A stretch of 64,000 bases of DNA from Shinella sp. PSBB067 (GCF_016839145.1 NZ_CP069303.1:3100001-3164000), one strand, 5' to 3'; shown: positions 45,977 to 55,336, numbered from the stretch's first letter. Numbers and translations: made by a program. The notes: generated by a model not told the origin, from the sequence alone.

Positions 45977-47065
45977 ATGAGCGAAGACGCCGCGCCATCG
46001 ACGAGAAAGATCATCCATGTCGACATGGACGCCTTCTATGCGTCGGTCGAGCAGCGCGACAATCCCGAGCTTCGCGGAAAGCCGGTCGCCGTCGGTGGCT
46101 CGGCGGCGCGTGGTGTCGTTGCAGCGGCGAGCTACGAGGCACGTGCCTTCGGCGTCCGATCCGCTTTGCCTTCGGTGACGGCCAAACGCCGCTGCCCGGA
46201 CCTGATTTTCGTGCCGCCGCGCTTCGACGTCTACCGCGCCGTTTCCGCCCAGATCCGCGAGATTTTTTCCGAGCACACCGATCTGATCGAGCCATTGTCA
46301 CTCGACGAGGCCTATCTCGATGTCACGGATAACAAGCAGGGCATCCCGGTGGCGACAGAGATTGCCAGCCTGATCCGGGCGCGCATCAAGGACGTGACCG
46401 GGCTCAATGCCTCGGCCGGCATCTCCTACTGCAAGTTCCTCGCGAAGATGGCCTCGGACCTCAACAAGCCCAACGGCCAGGCTGTCATCACACCCAAAAA
46501 CGGGCCGGCCTTCGTGGAGGCGCTGGCCGTCAAGAAGTTCCACGGCGTCGGGCCGGCAACCGCCGCCAAGATGGAGCGCCTTGGCATCCTGACCGGTGCG
46601 GATCTCCAGGCGAAATCGTTGTCCTGGCTGCAAGAGCACTTCGGCAAGTCGGGTGCCTGGTACTACAACATCTCCCGCGGCATCGATAACCGGACCGTCC
46701 AGCCTGATCGGCCACGCAAGTCCGTCGGCGCCGAAGATACCTTCATGGTCGATATCGTCGATCTTAACGCCGCCCGCGCCGAAATCACGTCGCTCGCCGC
46801 CAAGGTCTGGCGCCATTGCGAGAGCAAGGGTCTCCATGGACGCACGGTGACGCTGAAGGTTAAATATGCCGACTTCCAGATCATCACCCGCAGCAGGACG
46901 GCGGCGACGCCGATCGGCACGTTGGATGACCTCGAAGCCATCACGCAGTCGCTGCTTGAGCCCTTGTTTCCTACGCCCAAAGGCGTCCGCCTGCTCGGCG
47001 TCACGCTCTCATCCTTCATCGATGACGAGGGAACCGAGACGGACCAGCTCGAATTGCAGATCTAA
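45977..47065 (+). CDS. dinB: DNA polymerase IV (DinB)
   Basis: A 362-residue Y-family polymerase. Catalytic residues lie in HVDMDAFYASVEQ (Asp near 16) and EPLSLDEAYLDVT (Asp-Glu near 111). Helix-hairpin-helix motifs follow (FHGVGPATAAKMERLGI) and the little finger closes the protein. The C-terminus (DQLELQI) lacks an obvious canonical clamp motif, though QLELQI is weakly similar. It performs translesion synthesis. The ATG lies one base after the helicase stop. Confidence 0.95.
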   Translation: MSEDAAPSTRKIIHVDMDAFYASVEQRDNPELRGKPVAVGGSAARGVVAAASYEARAFGVRSALPSVTAKRRCPDLIFVPPRFDVYRAVSAQIREIFSEHTDLIEPLSLDEAYLDVTDNKQGIPVATEIASLIRARIKDVTGLNASAGISYCKFLAKMASDLNKPNGQAVITPKNGPAFVEALAVKKFHGVGPATAAKMERLGILTGADLQAKSLSWLQEHFGKSGAWYYNISRGIDNRTVQPDRPRKSVGAEDTFMVDIVDLNAARAEITSLAAKVWRHCESKGLHGRTVTLKVKYADFQIITRSRTAATPIGTLDDLEAITQSLLEPLFPTPKGVRLLGVTLSSFIDDEGTETDQLELQI

Positions 47066-47168
47066 TCGTCCGCGGCAGCGGCGGCGGGTCGAAATCGGCG
47101 CCGGGAGCCTTACATTCCAACGGGTAGGTTCACAACGCCATGCAAGCGGCCGGCCAGTCGGAGGCGCC

Positions 47169-47468
47169 ATGTGCAATGACTATCGCCTGATGGTCGAACT
47201 AGCCTCGGTTATCGAGGAGTTCGAGCACCTGAAGATCAAGATCCGGTTTCCCGAGGGGCGGCCCAATATCGAGGCGCGCGAGGACATCAAGATCACCGAT
47301 ACCGCGCCGATCGTCCGGAGCGTCGAAAGCGAGCGTGGCGCCGGCGAGCTCGTCCAGCGTCGATGGAGCTGGCCGAGCCCGACCAGAAAGCCGGTCTATA
47401 ACTTTCGTTCCGAAGACCGGGAGTTCGCCTCCAACAGGTGCCTCATCGTCGCGGACGGCTTCTACGAA
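47169..47468 (+). pseudogene. SOS-response-associated peptidase (SRAP/YedK), truncated by insertion
   Basis: From MCNDYRLMV the frame shows an SRAP protein with catalytic Cys2, Asn78 and Arg80 (VYNFRSE) and Glu100 (CLIVADGFYE). The family then continues FYEF and needs a later His, but here the match ends at codon 100. The frame runs on as SMWTLWRALTGG to 47546, which belongs to the recombinase element. SRAP proteins cap abasic sites in single-stranded DNA covalently. The missing 3' half is not seen elsewhere in the window. Confidence 0.8.
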
Positions 47469-47508
47469 TCTATGTGGACACTTTGGAGGGCTCTGACGGG
47501 AGGGAACG

Positions 47509-48609
47509 ATGCATGTCGTTCGGCGACGGGAGAACAACCAATATGAATTAGTCGACGAGACCGGCGTCGCCGATCCACTTGCGGCCAGTTTTGCGACCGG
47601 CCTAATTGGTCGAGGCTGCTCGCCGCATACCGTGGCGGCCTACCTTTACGACCTTCGGCTTTTCTATCGCTTCCTTGCGGAGACCGGCCTTACGCTGTCC
47701 AGCTTCCGTGTCGCACATAGCGTAGAACTCCTGGCTTGGCTCGGCGCCGTCCCGTGTCCCCGTGCCCGGATCACATCCTTTCCTTCAGCAGTGCGCACGA
47801 CGTTGTCGCCGACGAGCATCAACCGGGCGATGGCGGCAATATCGAGCTTCTTTGACCATCTCGCGCTGGCCGACCTTGCTGGCGTCTACCGCAATCCTCT
47901 TGCAACGACGCAGGAACTCGCGCGTGGCGGTATCTCGCGCAGGCGCGCCCGCGGCGCACGACGTTTGAAGCGCATCGAGCGCGTACCGCGGCCAATGACA
48001 CGCGAACAGGTGGATAAATTGCTGGACGTGATTGACCGGCCGCGGGATCGAGCGATGATCCTCATCATGCTTCAGGGCGGCCTCAGGCCCGGCGAAGTTC
48101 TGAACCTGCAGCTCGACGATATCGAATATGGTCGGCGGCGTGTCACGGTTCGACATCGCACCGACCATCCGAAGGGTGTTCGGACAAAGAGCCGAACCGA
48201 GCGCGTTGTTGACGTTCACGAGCCGGAAGCGCTCGCAGCTACAAGCCGCTATGTCCTTGAGGAACGTCCCCGGAATGCGCCCACACGCCATCTCTTTCTG
48301 GTCTGCGGCAAGGGCAAACACGCCAATGAAGCGCTCAGCTATGCGGCGCTCGTCAAGATGTTCAAACGACGCTGTGCGGCCGCGGGCCTGACGGAGCCCT
48401 GGATCACACCACATGCGCTCCGCCATACGCATGCGACCTGGCTGTGGGAGGGCGGTATGCGCGAACTCGCCCTGCAAAAGCGGCTGGGCCATGTGTCGTT
48501 CGAGTCCACGAGAACCTACACGCGCGTCAGCGACGCCGTTATGCTGGAAGATTATCGCCGCGCCCTCTCCAGGAGATGTGAGGAGCAAGCCGATGCTGAG
48601 CAAGACTGA
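47509..48609 (+). CDS. tnpA: Tyrosine recombinase, TnpA-like
   Basis: A 366-residue integrase. A SAM-like core-binding domain covers about 25-130 (GCSPHTVAAYLYDLRLFYRF). The catalytic domain carries Arg193 (GGLRPGEVL), His302 and Arg305 (HALRHTHAT), His328 (LGHVS) and nucleophile Tyr337 (TYTRV). All catalytic residues are present. GGGAGGGAACG precedes the ATG. It overlaps the next recombinase gene by 17 bp. Confidence 0.88.
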   Translation: MHVVRRRENNQYELVDETGVADPLAASFATGLIGRGCSPHTVAAYLYDLRLFYRFLAETGLTLSSFRVAHSVELLAWLGAVPCPRARITSFPSAVRTTLSPTSINRAMAAISSFFDHLALADLAGVYRNPLATTQELARGGISRRRARGARRLKRIERVPRPMTREQVDKLLDVIDRPRDRAMILIMLQGGLRPGEVLNLQLDDIEYGRRRVTVRHRTDHPKGVRTKSRTERVVDVHEPEALAATSRYVLEERPRNAPTRHLFLVCGKGKHANEALSYAALVKMFKRRCAAAGLTEPWITPHALRHTHATWLWEGGMRELALQKRLGHVSFESTRTYTRVSDAVMLEDYRRALSRRCEEQADAEQD

Positions 48610-50536
48610 GGAAGCGCCAGGACGAGGCCACGCGCTTGACGCTTATCGCGCATTTCTTGGGGACGAGCAGCGAGGGCTGTATCAACGGATGTGCCACGCG
48701 CGCCGTTTCGCGCGGCTCTATCCCGACCTCGATCAATGGAGCGCTGCGCCTCTCCAAGAGCGCATCGGCTCGAATGCAGTCCACCGAGGCACCGGCTGGG
48801 CGCGCTTTAAGGGCCGCCAGTACATCTACTTTCTCGTGTCGATCGGCCGGATCGAATTGGACTGGGCCTGGATTCTCGCGGTCGGCTGTCATTTCCTGAA
48901 AGGCATCCTATCGACGCGTGCCGTGGCCTTGGGAAAGCGGCTGTCGGACCGACTGGAAGAACTCGGCTTCAGTTCTCCGGGACGCAGTATTCCTCGGCCC
49001 TTCCGATACTTCTATCTGCGCTATGGCGAGGCGTTCCTCACGCCCAACCGACAGCATTTCGACGAATTCGCCGCTGCTTCCGCAGAGCTGTTGAGCCGAC
49101 CTGATCTGGCTGATTTCGTCGACGTCGAGCACCTTCAACGCCGTTACAACGTTCTCCACGCTAATTGCCATTTGATGCATCTCGCTCTCTACCATGAGGG
49201 CTTGATGACGAGGCCTCCACAGCGCACGCGTATCGAGCCGACGAAGCACCGGGTAAAACCTGCGATGGCGGCGCTTCTGAAGCGATACCGGGAAACCCGA
49301 GAAGCAACCGGGGCAAGGCCCACCACGGCTGTCAGGTATGAGGCGTACGGACGTCACCTTGCTGACTGGCTGTGGGACAATCACCCCGAGGTGAGTTCGT
49401 TTGCGGAGCTGACGCGAGAGCAGATCTTGCAGTATGCGAAGAGTTTGGTCGATCAAGGCGCGTCGATCGATTCAAGGATCTCGCGGCTCTCGGGCCTTTC
49501 CGTCATGTTCCACGACGCAACCGCATGGGAATGGCCGGGCGCCCCGCTGCGGCCCCTCCTCGGCGCGCGTGACCTGCCAAGGCGGGTCAACCGGATGCCG
49601 CGGTTCATCCCGAGCAAGGATCTCGATCTTCTCATGGAGGCCGTTCGCAACCTGCCCGACATCTACCAGCGCGTAGCACTGATCGTCGCGCGCTGGAGCG
49701 GAGCGCGTCGCTCGGAGATTACCCGTCTCGAACTGGATTGCCTCGATGCCTACCAGGATGGAACGCCAAGGTTGCGCATTCCCGCCGGCAAGACCGGAAA
49801 GGAGCGGTTGATTCCCCTTCATCCCGAAGCGGCGGCCGCTATCCGGGAGCTGCAAGCGCTTGATCCGCCTGGACGTGGATTCGCCGATGAGCGAACCGGA
49901 GTTGTAGTCAGGCGCCTGTTTTCGATGAAGGGACGATGTCTCTCCTCTGACTTCCTATTCGAAGATTCACTGAGTACGGCCTGCCAAGCAGCCGGCCTCG
50001 TCGACAACGAAGGCAGACCAAAATACTCGGCACATCGTTTCCGCCACACGATTGGTACGGAACTGATCGAAGGCGGCGCCCGGGTTCATACCGTCATGAA
50101 GATGCTCGGGCATACGAGCACGGGGATGACCCTAGTCTATGCCCATCTTAGCGATGCAAGCGTACGCCAGGACTATATGAAGGTACTCGGCCCGGGAGCA
50201 GTTGTCGCCGGCTCGCTTGCCGAGGCGCTCAGGACTAGGGCCATGCCAGACGACTCGCTCGCCTGGCTGAAGACAAATTTCTTCCGGACGGAATTGGAAC
50301 TCGGCCATTGCCTTCGCCTCCCCGAGGAAGGGCCATGCGAATGCGACATGTATCTCACCTGCGCGAAGTTCGTAACAACGCCGGAATATGCACCGCGTTT
50401 GCGGGAGCGCCGGTTGCGCGAGATCGCCCTTGCGGATGACGCGCAGGCCAAGGGGTTTCAGCGGGAGGCCGAGCGCCACGACTGCACACGCCGTCGCGTC
50501 GAACAGTTGCTTACCGAACTCGGCGAGCAATGGTGA
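48593..50536 (+). CDS. tnpB: Tyrosine recombinase, TnpB-like
   Basis: A 647-residue recombinase with an N-terminal extension of about 220 residues. The catalytic domain has Arg372/373 (WSGARRSEITRLELD), His481 and Arg484 (HRFRHT), His507 (LGHTS) and Tyr516 (VYAHL). The C-terminus holds a Cys-rich segment (PCECDMYLTCAKF) and a basic tail, as in Tn554 TnpB proteins. The ATG at 48593 lies within the 3' end of tnpA. Confidence 0.85.
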   Translation: MLSKTEEAPGRGHALDAYRAFLGDEQRGLYQRMCHARRFARLYPDLDQWSAAPLQERIGSNAVHRGTGWARFKGRQYIYFLVSIGRIELDWAWILAVGCHFLKGILSTRAVALGKRLSDRLEELGFSSPGRSIPRPFRYFYLRYGEAFLTPNRQHFDEFAAASAELLSRPDLADFVDVEHLQRRYNVLHANCHLMHLALYHEGLMTRPPQRTRIEPTKHRVKPAMAALLKRYRETREATGARPTTAVRYEAYGRHLADWLWDNHPEVSSFAELTREQILQYAKSLVDQGASIDSRISRLSGLSVMFHDATAWEWPGAPLRPLLGARDLPRRVNRMPRFIPSKDLDLLMEAVRNLPDIYQRVALIVARWSGARRSEITRLELDCLDAYQDGTPRLRIPAGKTGKERLIPLHPEAAAAIRELQALDPPGRGFADERTGVVVRRLFSMKGRCLSSDFLFEDSLSTACQAAGLVDNEGRPKYSAHRFRHTIGTELIEGGARVHTVMKMLGHTSTGMTLVYAHLSDASVRQDYMKVLGPGAVVAGSLAEALRTRAMPDDSLAWLKTNFFRTELELGHCLRLPEEGPCECDMYLTCAKFVTTPEYAPRLRERRLREIALADDAQAKGFQREAERHDCTRRRVEQLLTELGEQW

Positions 50537-50573
50537 TCCATAGCTTGATCTTGATCGCGGCCATCACGAGGGC

Positions 50574-50607
50574 TTGACATAATTCATATATCCAATAATC
50601 TCGATAT
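50574..50607 (+). promoter_or_regulatory. Promoter and ArsR operator abutting the arsR start codon (copy 2)
   Basis: TTGACA (50574-50579), a 16-base spacer and TAATCT (50596-50601) repeat the copy 1 layout. The dyad ATATATC/GATATAT (50587-50609) overlaps the -10 and the ATG at 50608. Again no ribosome-binding site is visible. Confidence 0.6.
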
Positions 50608-50961
50608 ATGGATAGTAATTCAGCAATCGCGGCGCTCGGCGCCTTGGCCCAGACCACACGGCTGGAGACCTTCCGGCTTCTCGTGCGGCACGAACCCGAC
50701 GGCATCCCTGCTGGCGAACTGGCCCGCCTCATCGACGTGCCGCAGAACACGATGTCGGCGCATCTCGCCACGCTGTCGCGGGCGGGCCTAGTCACGAGCG
50801 AGCGGCAGAGCCGGTCGATCATCTACCGGGCAGACCTCAACGGCCTGCGCGAGTTGACGCTGTTCCTGCTAAAGGACTGCTGCGGCGGATCGACGGAGCT
50901 GTGCGCCCCGCTGATCGCCGAGTTGGCGCCCTGCTGCAGCCCGGAGGCGAAGGTGTCATGA
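50608..50961 (+). CDS. arsR: ArsR arsenic-responsive repressor (copy 2)
   Basis: A 117-residue repressor with the same helix-turn-helix and Cys91-Cys92-Cys99, Cys109-Cys110 pattern as copy 1. About nine residues differ, mostly at the two ends (MDSNSA start). The recognition helix is identical, so both repressors probably read both operators. It lies 71 bp after the TnpB-like gene and overlaps arsN2 (ATGA). Confidence 0.9.
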   Translation: MDSNSAIAALGALAQTTRLETFRLLVRHEPDGIPAGELARLIDVPQNTMSAHLATLSRAGLVTSERQSRSIIYRADLNGLRELTLFLLKDCCGGSTELCAPLIAELAPCCSPEAKVS

Positions 50962-51398
50962 ACACCATCAGGCTGGAGCAGGTTACTGGCAATGATACCG
51001 ACCTCAAGGCGGCGTTGACGGACGCCCGTCTGCCGACCGACGACATCGAGGATGACGGCCGGACCTTCTTCAAGGCGCGGTCGGCGGATGGGCAGATCAT
51101 TGGCTTCTCTGGTGTTGAGCGCTGCGATGGCGATTACCTCCTTCGTTCAGTCGTCGTGTATCCGGATCGGCGCGGAACTGGCCTCGGCGAAGCCCTCGTC
51201 GAGGTGACGGTGGCGAGTCTCGACCCTGGCGCCGCCGTGTTCCTTGCAACGACGAGCGCGGCGCAGTTCTTTGCGCGCCTCGGATTTTCTGAAGTCCAGC
51301 GGGACAGCGTGCCCGCTGCGGTGCTGGCAACACGCCAGCTTTCCGCCATCTGCCCATCGTCAGCGACCATCATGAGGCTCACAAGGCCGCCGACCTAA
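50958..51398 (+). CDS. arsN2: ArsN2-type GNAT acetyltransferase (copy 2)
   Basis: A 146-residue GNAT protein. The first 108 or so residues are only about 70 percent identical to copy 1 (for example VVVYPDRRGTGLGEALVE in the acetyl-CoA loop). From GFSEVQRDS on the two copies are identical. The gene is thus a mosaic with its join at 51284/51285. Confidence 0.85.
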   Translation: MNTIRLEQVTGNDTDLKAALTDARLPTDDIEDDGRTFFKARSADGQIIGFSGVERCDGDYLLRSVVVYPDRRGTGLGEALVEVTVASLDPGAAVFLATTSAAQFFARLGFSEVQRDSVPAAVLATRQLSAICPSSATIMRLTRPPT

Positions 51399-51413
51399 CC
51401 ACGGACCACGACC

Positions 51414-51941
51414 ATGACCGACAAGACCTACAACGTGCTGTTCCTCTGCACGGGCAATTCCGCTCGCTCTATTCTCGCCGAATCCATCCTCAACAAGGAA
51501 GGCGGCAGACGGTTCAAAGCCTATTCCGCCGGCAGCCAGCCGAAGGGGGAAGTCAATCCGCATGCCCTGACGGAACTCGAAGCACTCGGCTATCCCTCGA
51601 CGGGCTTCTCGTCGAAGAGTTGGGATGTGTTCGCAGAACCCAATGCCCCACAGATGGATTTCATCTTCACCGTCTGCGACAGCGCCGCCGGCGAGGCCTG
51701 CCCGGTCTGGATCGGCCATCCGATGACCGCCCATTGGGGCGTCGAGGACCCGGCCGCCGTCGTTGGATCGGAAGTCGAGATCCAGCGCGCCTTCGCCCAG
51801 GCCGCCCGCTTCCTCAAGAACCGCATCACGGCCTTCATCAACCTCCCGCTTGCCTCGATCGATCGCATGGCGCTGGAGACTAGGCTCCGCCAGATCGGCA
51901 CAATGGAGGGATCAACGACGCCCGAAGGAAAGTCGGCCTGA
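51414..51941 (+). CDS. arsC: ArsC arsenate reductase, LMW-phosphatase/thioredoxin-coupled type (copy 2)
   Basis: Identical in all 175 residues to the protein at 33277, including Cys12, Cys88 and Cys96. It reduces arsenate to arsenite. It overlaps acr3 by one base. Being inside the exact repeat, it adds gene dosage, not a new activity. Confidence 0.92.
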   Translation: MTDKTYNVLFLCTGNSARSILAESILNKEGGRRFKAYSAGSQPKGEVNPHALTELEALGYPSTGFSSKSWDVFAEPNAPQMDFIFTVCDSAAGEACPVWIGHPMTAHWGVEDPAAVVGSEVEIQRAFAQAARFLKNRITAFINLPLASIDRMALETRLRQIGTMEGSTTPEGKSA

Positions 51942-52999
51942 TGTCCACATTCGAACGCTATCTCACCATCTGGGTCTTCCTCTGCATCATCGTCGGCGTC
52001 GCCCTCGGCCATTTCATGCCCGATCTCTTCCAGATCATCGGCGCGGCCGAGGTCGCTGAGGTGAACATCCCCGTGGCGATCCTGATCTGGCTGATGATCA
52101 TCCCGATGCTGCTGAAGATCGATTTCCGGTCGCTGGTGCAGGTCAGCACCTACTGGCGCGGCATCGGCGTAACCCTGTTCATCAATTGGGCGGTCAAGCC
52201 GTTCTCGATGGCGCTGCTCGGCTGGCTGTTCATCGGCTGGCTGTTCCGCCCCTACCTGCCTGCCGACCAGATCGACTCCTATATCGCGGGACTGATCATC
52301 CTCGCCGCTGCTCCCTGCACGGCCATGGTCTTCGTCTGGAGCAACCTGACGCGTGGCGAGCCGCTGTTCACCCTCTCGCAGGTCGCGCTGAACGACGCGA
52401 TCATGGTCGTCGCTTTCGCGCCGATCGTCGGCCTGCTGCTCGGCCTCTCCGCCATCACCGTGCCGTGGGACACGCTTGTTGTGTCCGTTGCCCTCTATAT
52501 CGTCGTGCCCGTCATTATCGCTCAGATCATCCGCCGCCGGCTCACGGCTGACGGAACGACGCGGGCACTGGACGGCATGCTCGCGAAGTTGCAGCCGGTG
52601 TCGCTGGTGGCACTTCTCGTAACCCTGATCCTGCTCTTCGCCTTCCAGGGTGAGCAGATCATCGCCCAGCCCGCCGTCATCGGCTTGCTCGCCGTGCCGA
52701 TCCTGATCCAGGTTTATTTCAACTCCGGGCTCGCCTATCTCCTCAACCGGATGACCGGCGAACGGCATTGCGTTGCCGGCCCGTCGGCTCTGATCGGCGC
52801 CAGCAACTTCTTCGAGCTCGCGGTCGCAGCTGCCATCAGCCTGTTCGGCTTCCAGTCCGGCGCAGCGCTCGCCACCGTCGTCGGCGTGCTCATCGAAGTG
52901 CCGGTGATGCTGTCGGTCGTGTGGATCGTGAACCGCTCGAAGGATTGGTACGAGGCTGCCCCCGCCGTTTCCCGAACCGCTGTCACCGAAAGGCACTGA
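51941..52999 (+). CDS. acr3: ACR3-family arsenite efflux permease (copy 2)
   Basis: Identical in all 352 residues to the pump at 33804, with the AAPCTAMVFVWSNL Cys motif. Two active copies could raise arsenite export. It is followed after two bases by the glutaredoxin-type arsC. Confidence 0.95.
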   Translation: MSTFERYLTIWVFLCIIVGVALGHFMPDLFQIIGAAEVAEVNIPVAILIWLMIIPMLLKIDFRSLVQVSTYWRGIGVTLFINWAVKPFSMALLGWLFIGWLFRPYLPADQIDSYIAGLIILAAAPCTAMVFVWSNLTRGEPLFTLSQVALNDAIMVVAFAPIVGLLLGLSAITVPWDTLVVSVALYIVVPVIIAQIIRRRLTADGTTRALDGMLAKLQPVSLVALLVTLILLFAFQGEQIIAQPAVIGLLAVPILIQVYFNSGLAYLLNRMTGERHCVAGPSALIGASNFFELAVAAAISLFGFQSGAALATVVGVLIEVPVMLSVVWIVNRSKDWYEAAPAVSRTAVTERH

Positions 53000-53001
53000 C
53001 C

Positions 53002-53424
53002 ATGGATGCCACCATCTACCATAACCCCGCCTGCGGAACGTCCCGCAACACGCTGGCGCTGATCCGCGCGGCCGGGATCGAACCGACCGTTATCGAATAT
53101 CTTCAGGAGCCGCCAACGCGCGATCAGCTCGCAACGATGATCGCCGACGCCAGGCTGTCGGTCCGGGAAGCCATTCGCGAGAAGGGCACGCCCTATGCCG
53201 AACTCGGTCTCGACAACCCGGACCTCACCGACGAGCAGTTGCTCGATGCGATGGTCGCGACACCGATCCTCATCAACCGCCCCTTCGTCGTGACCCCGCT
53301 CGGCACGAGGCTGGCCCGCCCGTCCGAGGCCGTGCTCGACATCCTGCCCGACACCTTCAAGGGGCCGTTCTTCAAGGAGGATGGCGAACAGGTTCTCGAC
53401 CAGGAAGGAAAGCGCATTGCCTGA
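53002..53424 (+). CDS. arsC: ArsC arsenate reductase, glutaredoxin type (copy 2)
   Basis: Identical in all 140 residues to the protein at 34865 ([10 protein letters not shown] active site). It belongs to the second ars operon and overlaps the arsH start by eight bases. Confidence 0.92.
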   Translation: MDATIYHNPACGTSRNTLALIRAAGIEPTVIEYLQEPPTRDQLATMIADARLSVREAIREKGTPYAELGLDNPDLTDEQLLDAMVATPILINRPFVVTPLGTRLARPSEAVLDILPDTFKGPFFKEDGEQVLDQEGKRIA

Positions 53425-54127
53425 CACGTTCCCCGCTTTGCAGGATCAGCACCTGCGCACGACCGACGTCGATGCCCTGCGCCCTTCGTTCTCGACGCAC
53501 AAGCCCCGTATCCTGATCCTGTACGGCTCGCTGCGCGAGATCTCGTACAGCCGCTTGCTTGCCTTCGAGGGCCGCCGGTTGCTCGAACGGCTGGGATGCG
53601 AGGTTCGAATCTTCGACCCGAAGGGCTTGCCGCTACCGGATGAAGCGCCGGCAAGCCATCCGAAGGTGCAGGAGCTGCGCGAGCTTTCGCAATGGTCGGA
53701 AGGCCAGGTCTGGGTGAGCCCGGAACGCCACGGCGCGATGACCGGCATCATGAAGTCGCAGATCGACTGGATACCGCTCTCGGTAGGATCGGTCCGGCCG
53801 ACGCAGGGAAAGACGCTCGCCGTCATGGAGGTTTCCGGCGGCAGCCAGTCCTTCAATGCCGTGAACCAGATGCGCATCCTCGGCCGCTGGATGCGGATGA
53901 TCACCATTCCGAACCAATCCTCGGTCGCCAAAGCCTATCAGGAATTCGACGCCGATGGCCGGATGAAGCCCTCGTCCTATTACGACCGGGTGGTGGACGT
54001 CTGCGAAGAACTGGTGAAGTTCACCATTCTCACGCGGGATGCTTCCGCCTACCTCACCGACCGCTACAGCGAGCGCAAGGAACAGGCGGCCGAGCTTGAG
54101 AAGCGTGTATCGTTGCGGTCAATTTGA
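53417..54127 (+). CDS. arsH: ArsH NADPH-dependent FMN reductase (copy 2)
   Basis: Identical to the protein at 35280, with the TTG start and the same AGGAAGGA upstream. It is the last plus-strand gene of the second operon and overlaps the converging MFS gene by nine bases. Confidence 0.92.
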   Translation: MPDTFPALQDQHLRTTDVDALRPSFSTHKPRILILYGSLREISYSRLLAFEGRRLLERLGCEVRIFDPKGLPLPDEAPASHPKVQELRELSQWSEGQVWVSPERHGAMTGIMKSQIDWIPLSVGSVRPTQGKTLAVMEVSGGSQSFNAVNQMRILGRWMRMITIPNQSSVAKAYQEFDADGRMKPSSYYDRVVDVCEELVKFTILTRDASAYLTDRYSERKEQAAELEKRVSLRSI

Positions 54128-55336
54128 CGGGCTCGGCGCGGCGACGAGGCTTCGCTTTGTCGCCAGCGCTACCGCCACAAACGCCGCAATGCCGATCGAG
54201 CCAAGCGCGGCGCTCAGGATGAGCGATGCGCCTATGCCGAACTGCTCCATCGTCGCGGCGAAGGCGAAGGGGGCCGCAGCGCCGGCAGCCAGCCGCGAGG
54301 CGGCCATCTTGCCGGTGAGTGCGCCGTATCCATCCGAGCCGAACAGGTAGAGCGGCAAGCTGCCCTGTGCGATGCTGTTGATGCCCGATCCGAGGCCGAG
54401 GCAAATCGAGAAGGCAACCGCGCCGGGGAGCCAGTTGCCGGAAAGCGCCAGAATGACAACGCTCAGCACCATGAAGACCGCGGAGAGAACCGCAAGGCCC
54501 GGTGGTGCAAGCCGCGTGCCGAAGATCATGTTGATCAGTCGGCTGAGAACCTGCGCCGGGCCGAACAGCGAACCGATGACCACGGCGGCGCTTCCGAATC
54601 CGAGCGCACCGAGCATCGGCACCATATGCGCCAGCATCGCTCCAAGGGTGAAGCTCAGCAACGCGAATGCAGCCGACACCACGATCACCGCGCCGCGCCG
54701 GTGCTCGCGCGGAACAGCCCCGACGACAGGTTCACGAATGGGTCTTTGCCCGCCGGCCGCAGCCACCTTTCCCTTCCGCATGATCCAGACGTGGAACGGC
54801 ATGCAGACGAGAAGGTTGAGCCCGGCATAGACGAGGTAGATTTCCCGCCACGAGAGATAGCCGAGCAGCACCGTGGCAATCGGCCAGAAGATCGTCGAGG
54901 CAAATCCCGCGATCAGCGTGAGATAGGTGATGCTTCGTGATGCGGAGCGTGGATCGGCTTCCACCAGCGCGGCGAAGGCGGCTTGGTACTGGACCATGCC
55001 GGACGATATCTCCAACAGGACGATGGCCAGCGCGAAGACTGCCACCGACGGCGACCAAGCGCAGAGGATCAGGGTCAACGCGGACAGCACAGAGCCAATC
55101 GCCATGACGGTCGCAGCCCCAATGCGATCCATCTGCCGCCCAATATACGGCGCGGACAGGCCACCAACGAACAGCGAGGCCGAGAATACGGCAAACACCT
55201 GCGCGACGGTGATACCGAGATCCGCCGCCATGCCGGGCGCCAGGATGCTGAAGCTGTAATATAGGGTGCCGTAGCCAATGATCTGGGTCAGGCCGAGCGC
55301 GGCGACGATGCCGACGGGAACATTCGCGCTACGCAA
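54119..55336 (-). CDS. MFS transporter of the ars operon (copy 2)
   Basis: The same 405-residue transporter as copy 1, except for its first codons (TTG, then RSANVPVG instead of RNPNVPVG). Here the TTG overlaps the end of an intact arsR gene by eight bases, so transporter and regulator form a small minus-strand operon. This is probably the ancestral arrangement that copy 1 has lost. The frame is open to 55396, but the earlier codons lie within arsR. Confidence 0.85.
   Translation of the reverse strand: MRSANVPVGIVAALGLTQIIGYGTLYYSFSILAPGMAADLGITVAQVFAVFSASLFVGGLSAPYIGRQMDRIGAATVMAIGSVLSALTLILCAWSPSVAVFALAIVLLEISSGMVQYQAAFAALVEADPRSASRSITYLTLIAGFASTIFWPIATVLLGYLSWREIYLVYAGLNLLVCMPFHVWIMRKGKVAAAGGQRPIREPVVGAVPREHRRGAVIVVSAAFALLSFTLGAMLAHMVPMLGALGFGSAAVVIGSLFGPAQVLSRLINMIFGTRLAPPGLAVLSAVFMVLSVVILALSGNWLPGAVAFSICLGLGSGINSIAQGSLPLYLFGSDGYGALTGKMAASRLAAGAAAPFAFAATMEQFGIGASLILSAALGSIGIAAFVAVALATKRSLVAAPSPSN

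Larger units (their letters stand above)
47469..50536 (+). mobile_element. Tn554-like recombinase module inserted in the SRAP gene
   Basis: The left edge is set where the SRAP reading frame breaks (about 47469). Two overlapping tyrosine recombinases of 366 and 647 residues match the sizes and order of TnpA (361) and TnpB (630) of Tn554. No TnpC-like gene follows; 71 bp after the second recombinase the ars operon begins, presumably the cargo. Elements of this family lack terminal inverted repeats, so the right edge cannot be fixed here. Confidence 0.65.
51285..55318 (+). repeat. Direct repeat of about 4.03 kb, copy 2
   Basis: Matches 33148-37181 in the same orientation. Homologous recombination between the copies would delete 18,137 bp as a circle carrying higBA, the mutagenesis island and the recombinases, or invert nothing. 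The gene content is the same as copy 1 from the end of arsN2 to the start of the MFS gene. Confidence 0.9.

Noticed and set aside
47469..50607. Interpretation of the recombinase pair as a prophage or integron integrase
   Set aside because: No phage genes or attC-like sites are nearby, and two overlapping recombinases of these sizes fit Tn554-type modules better.
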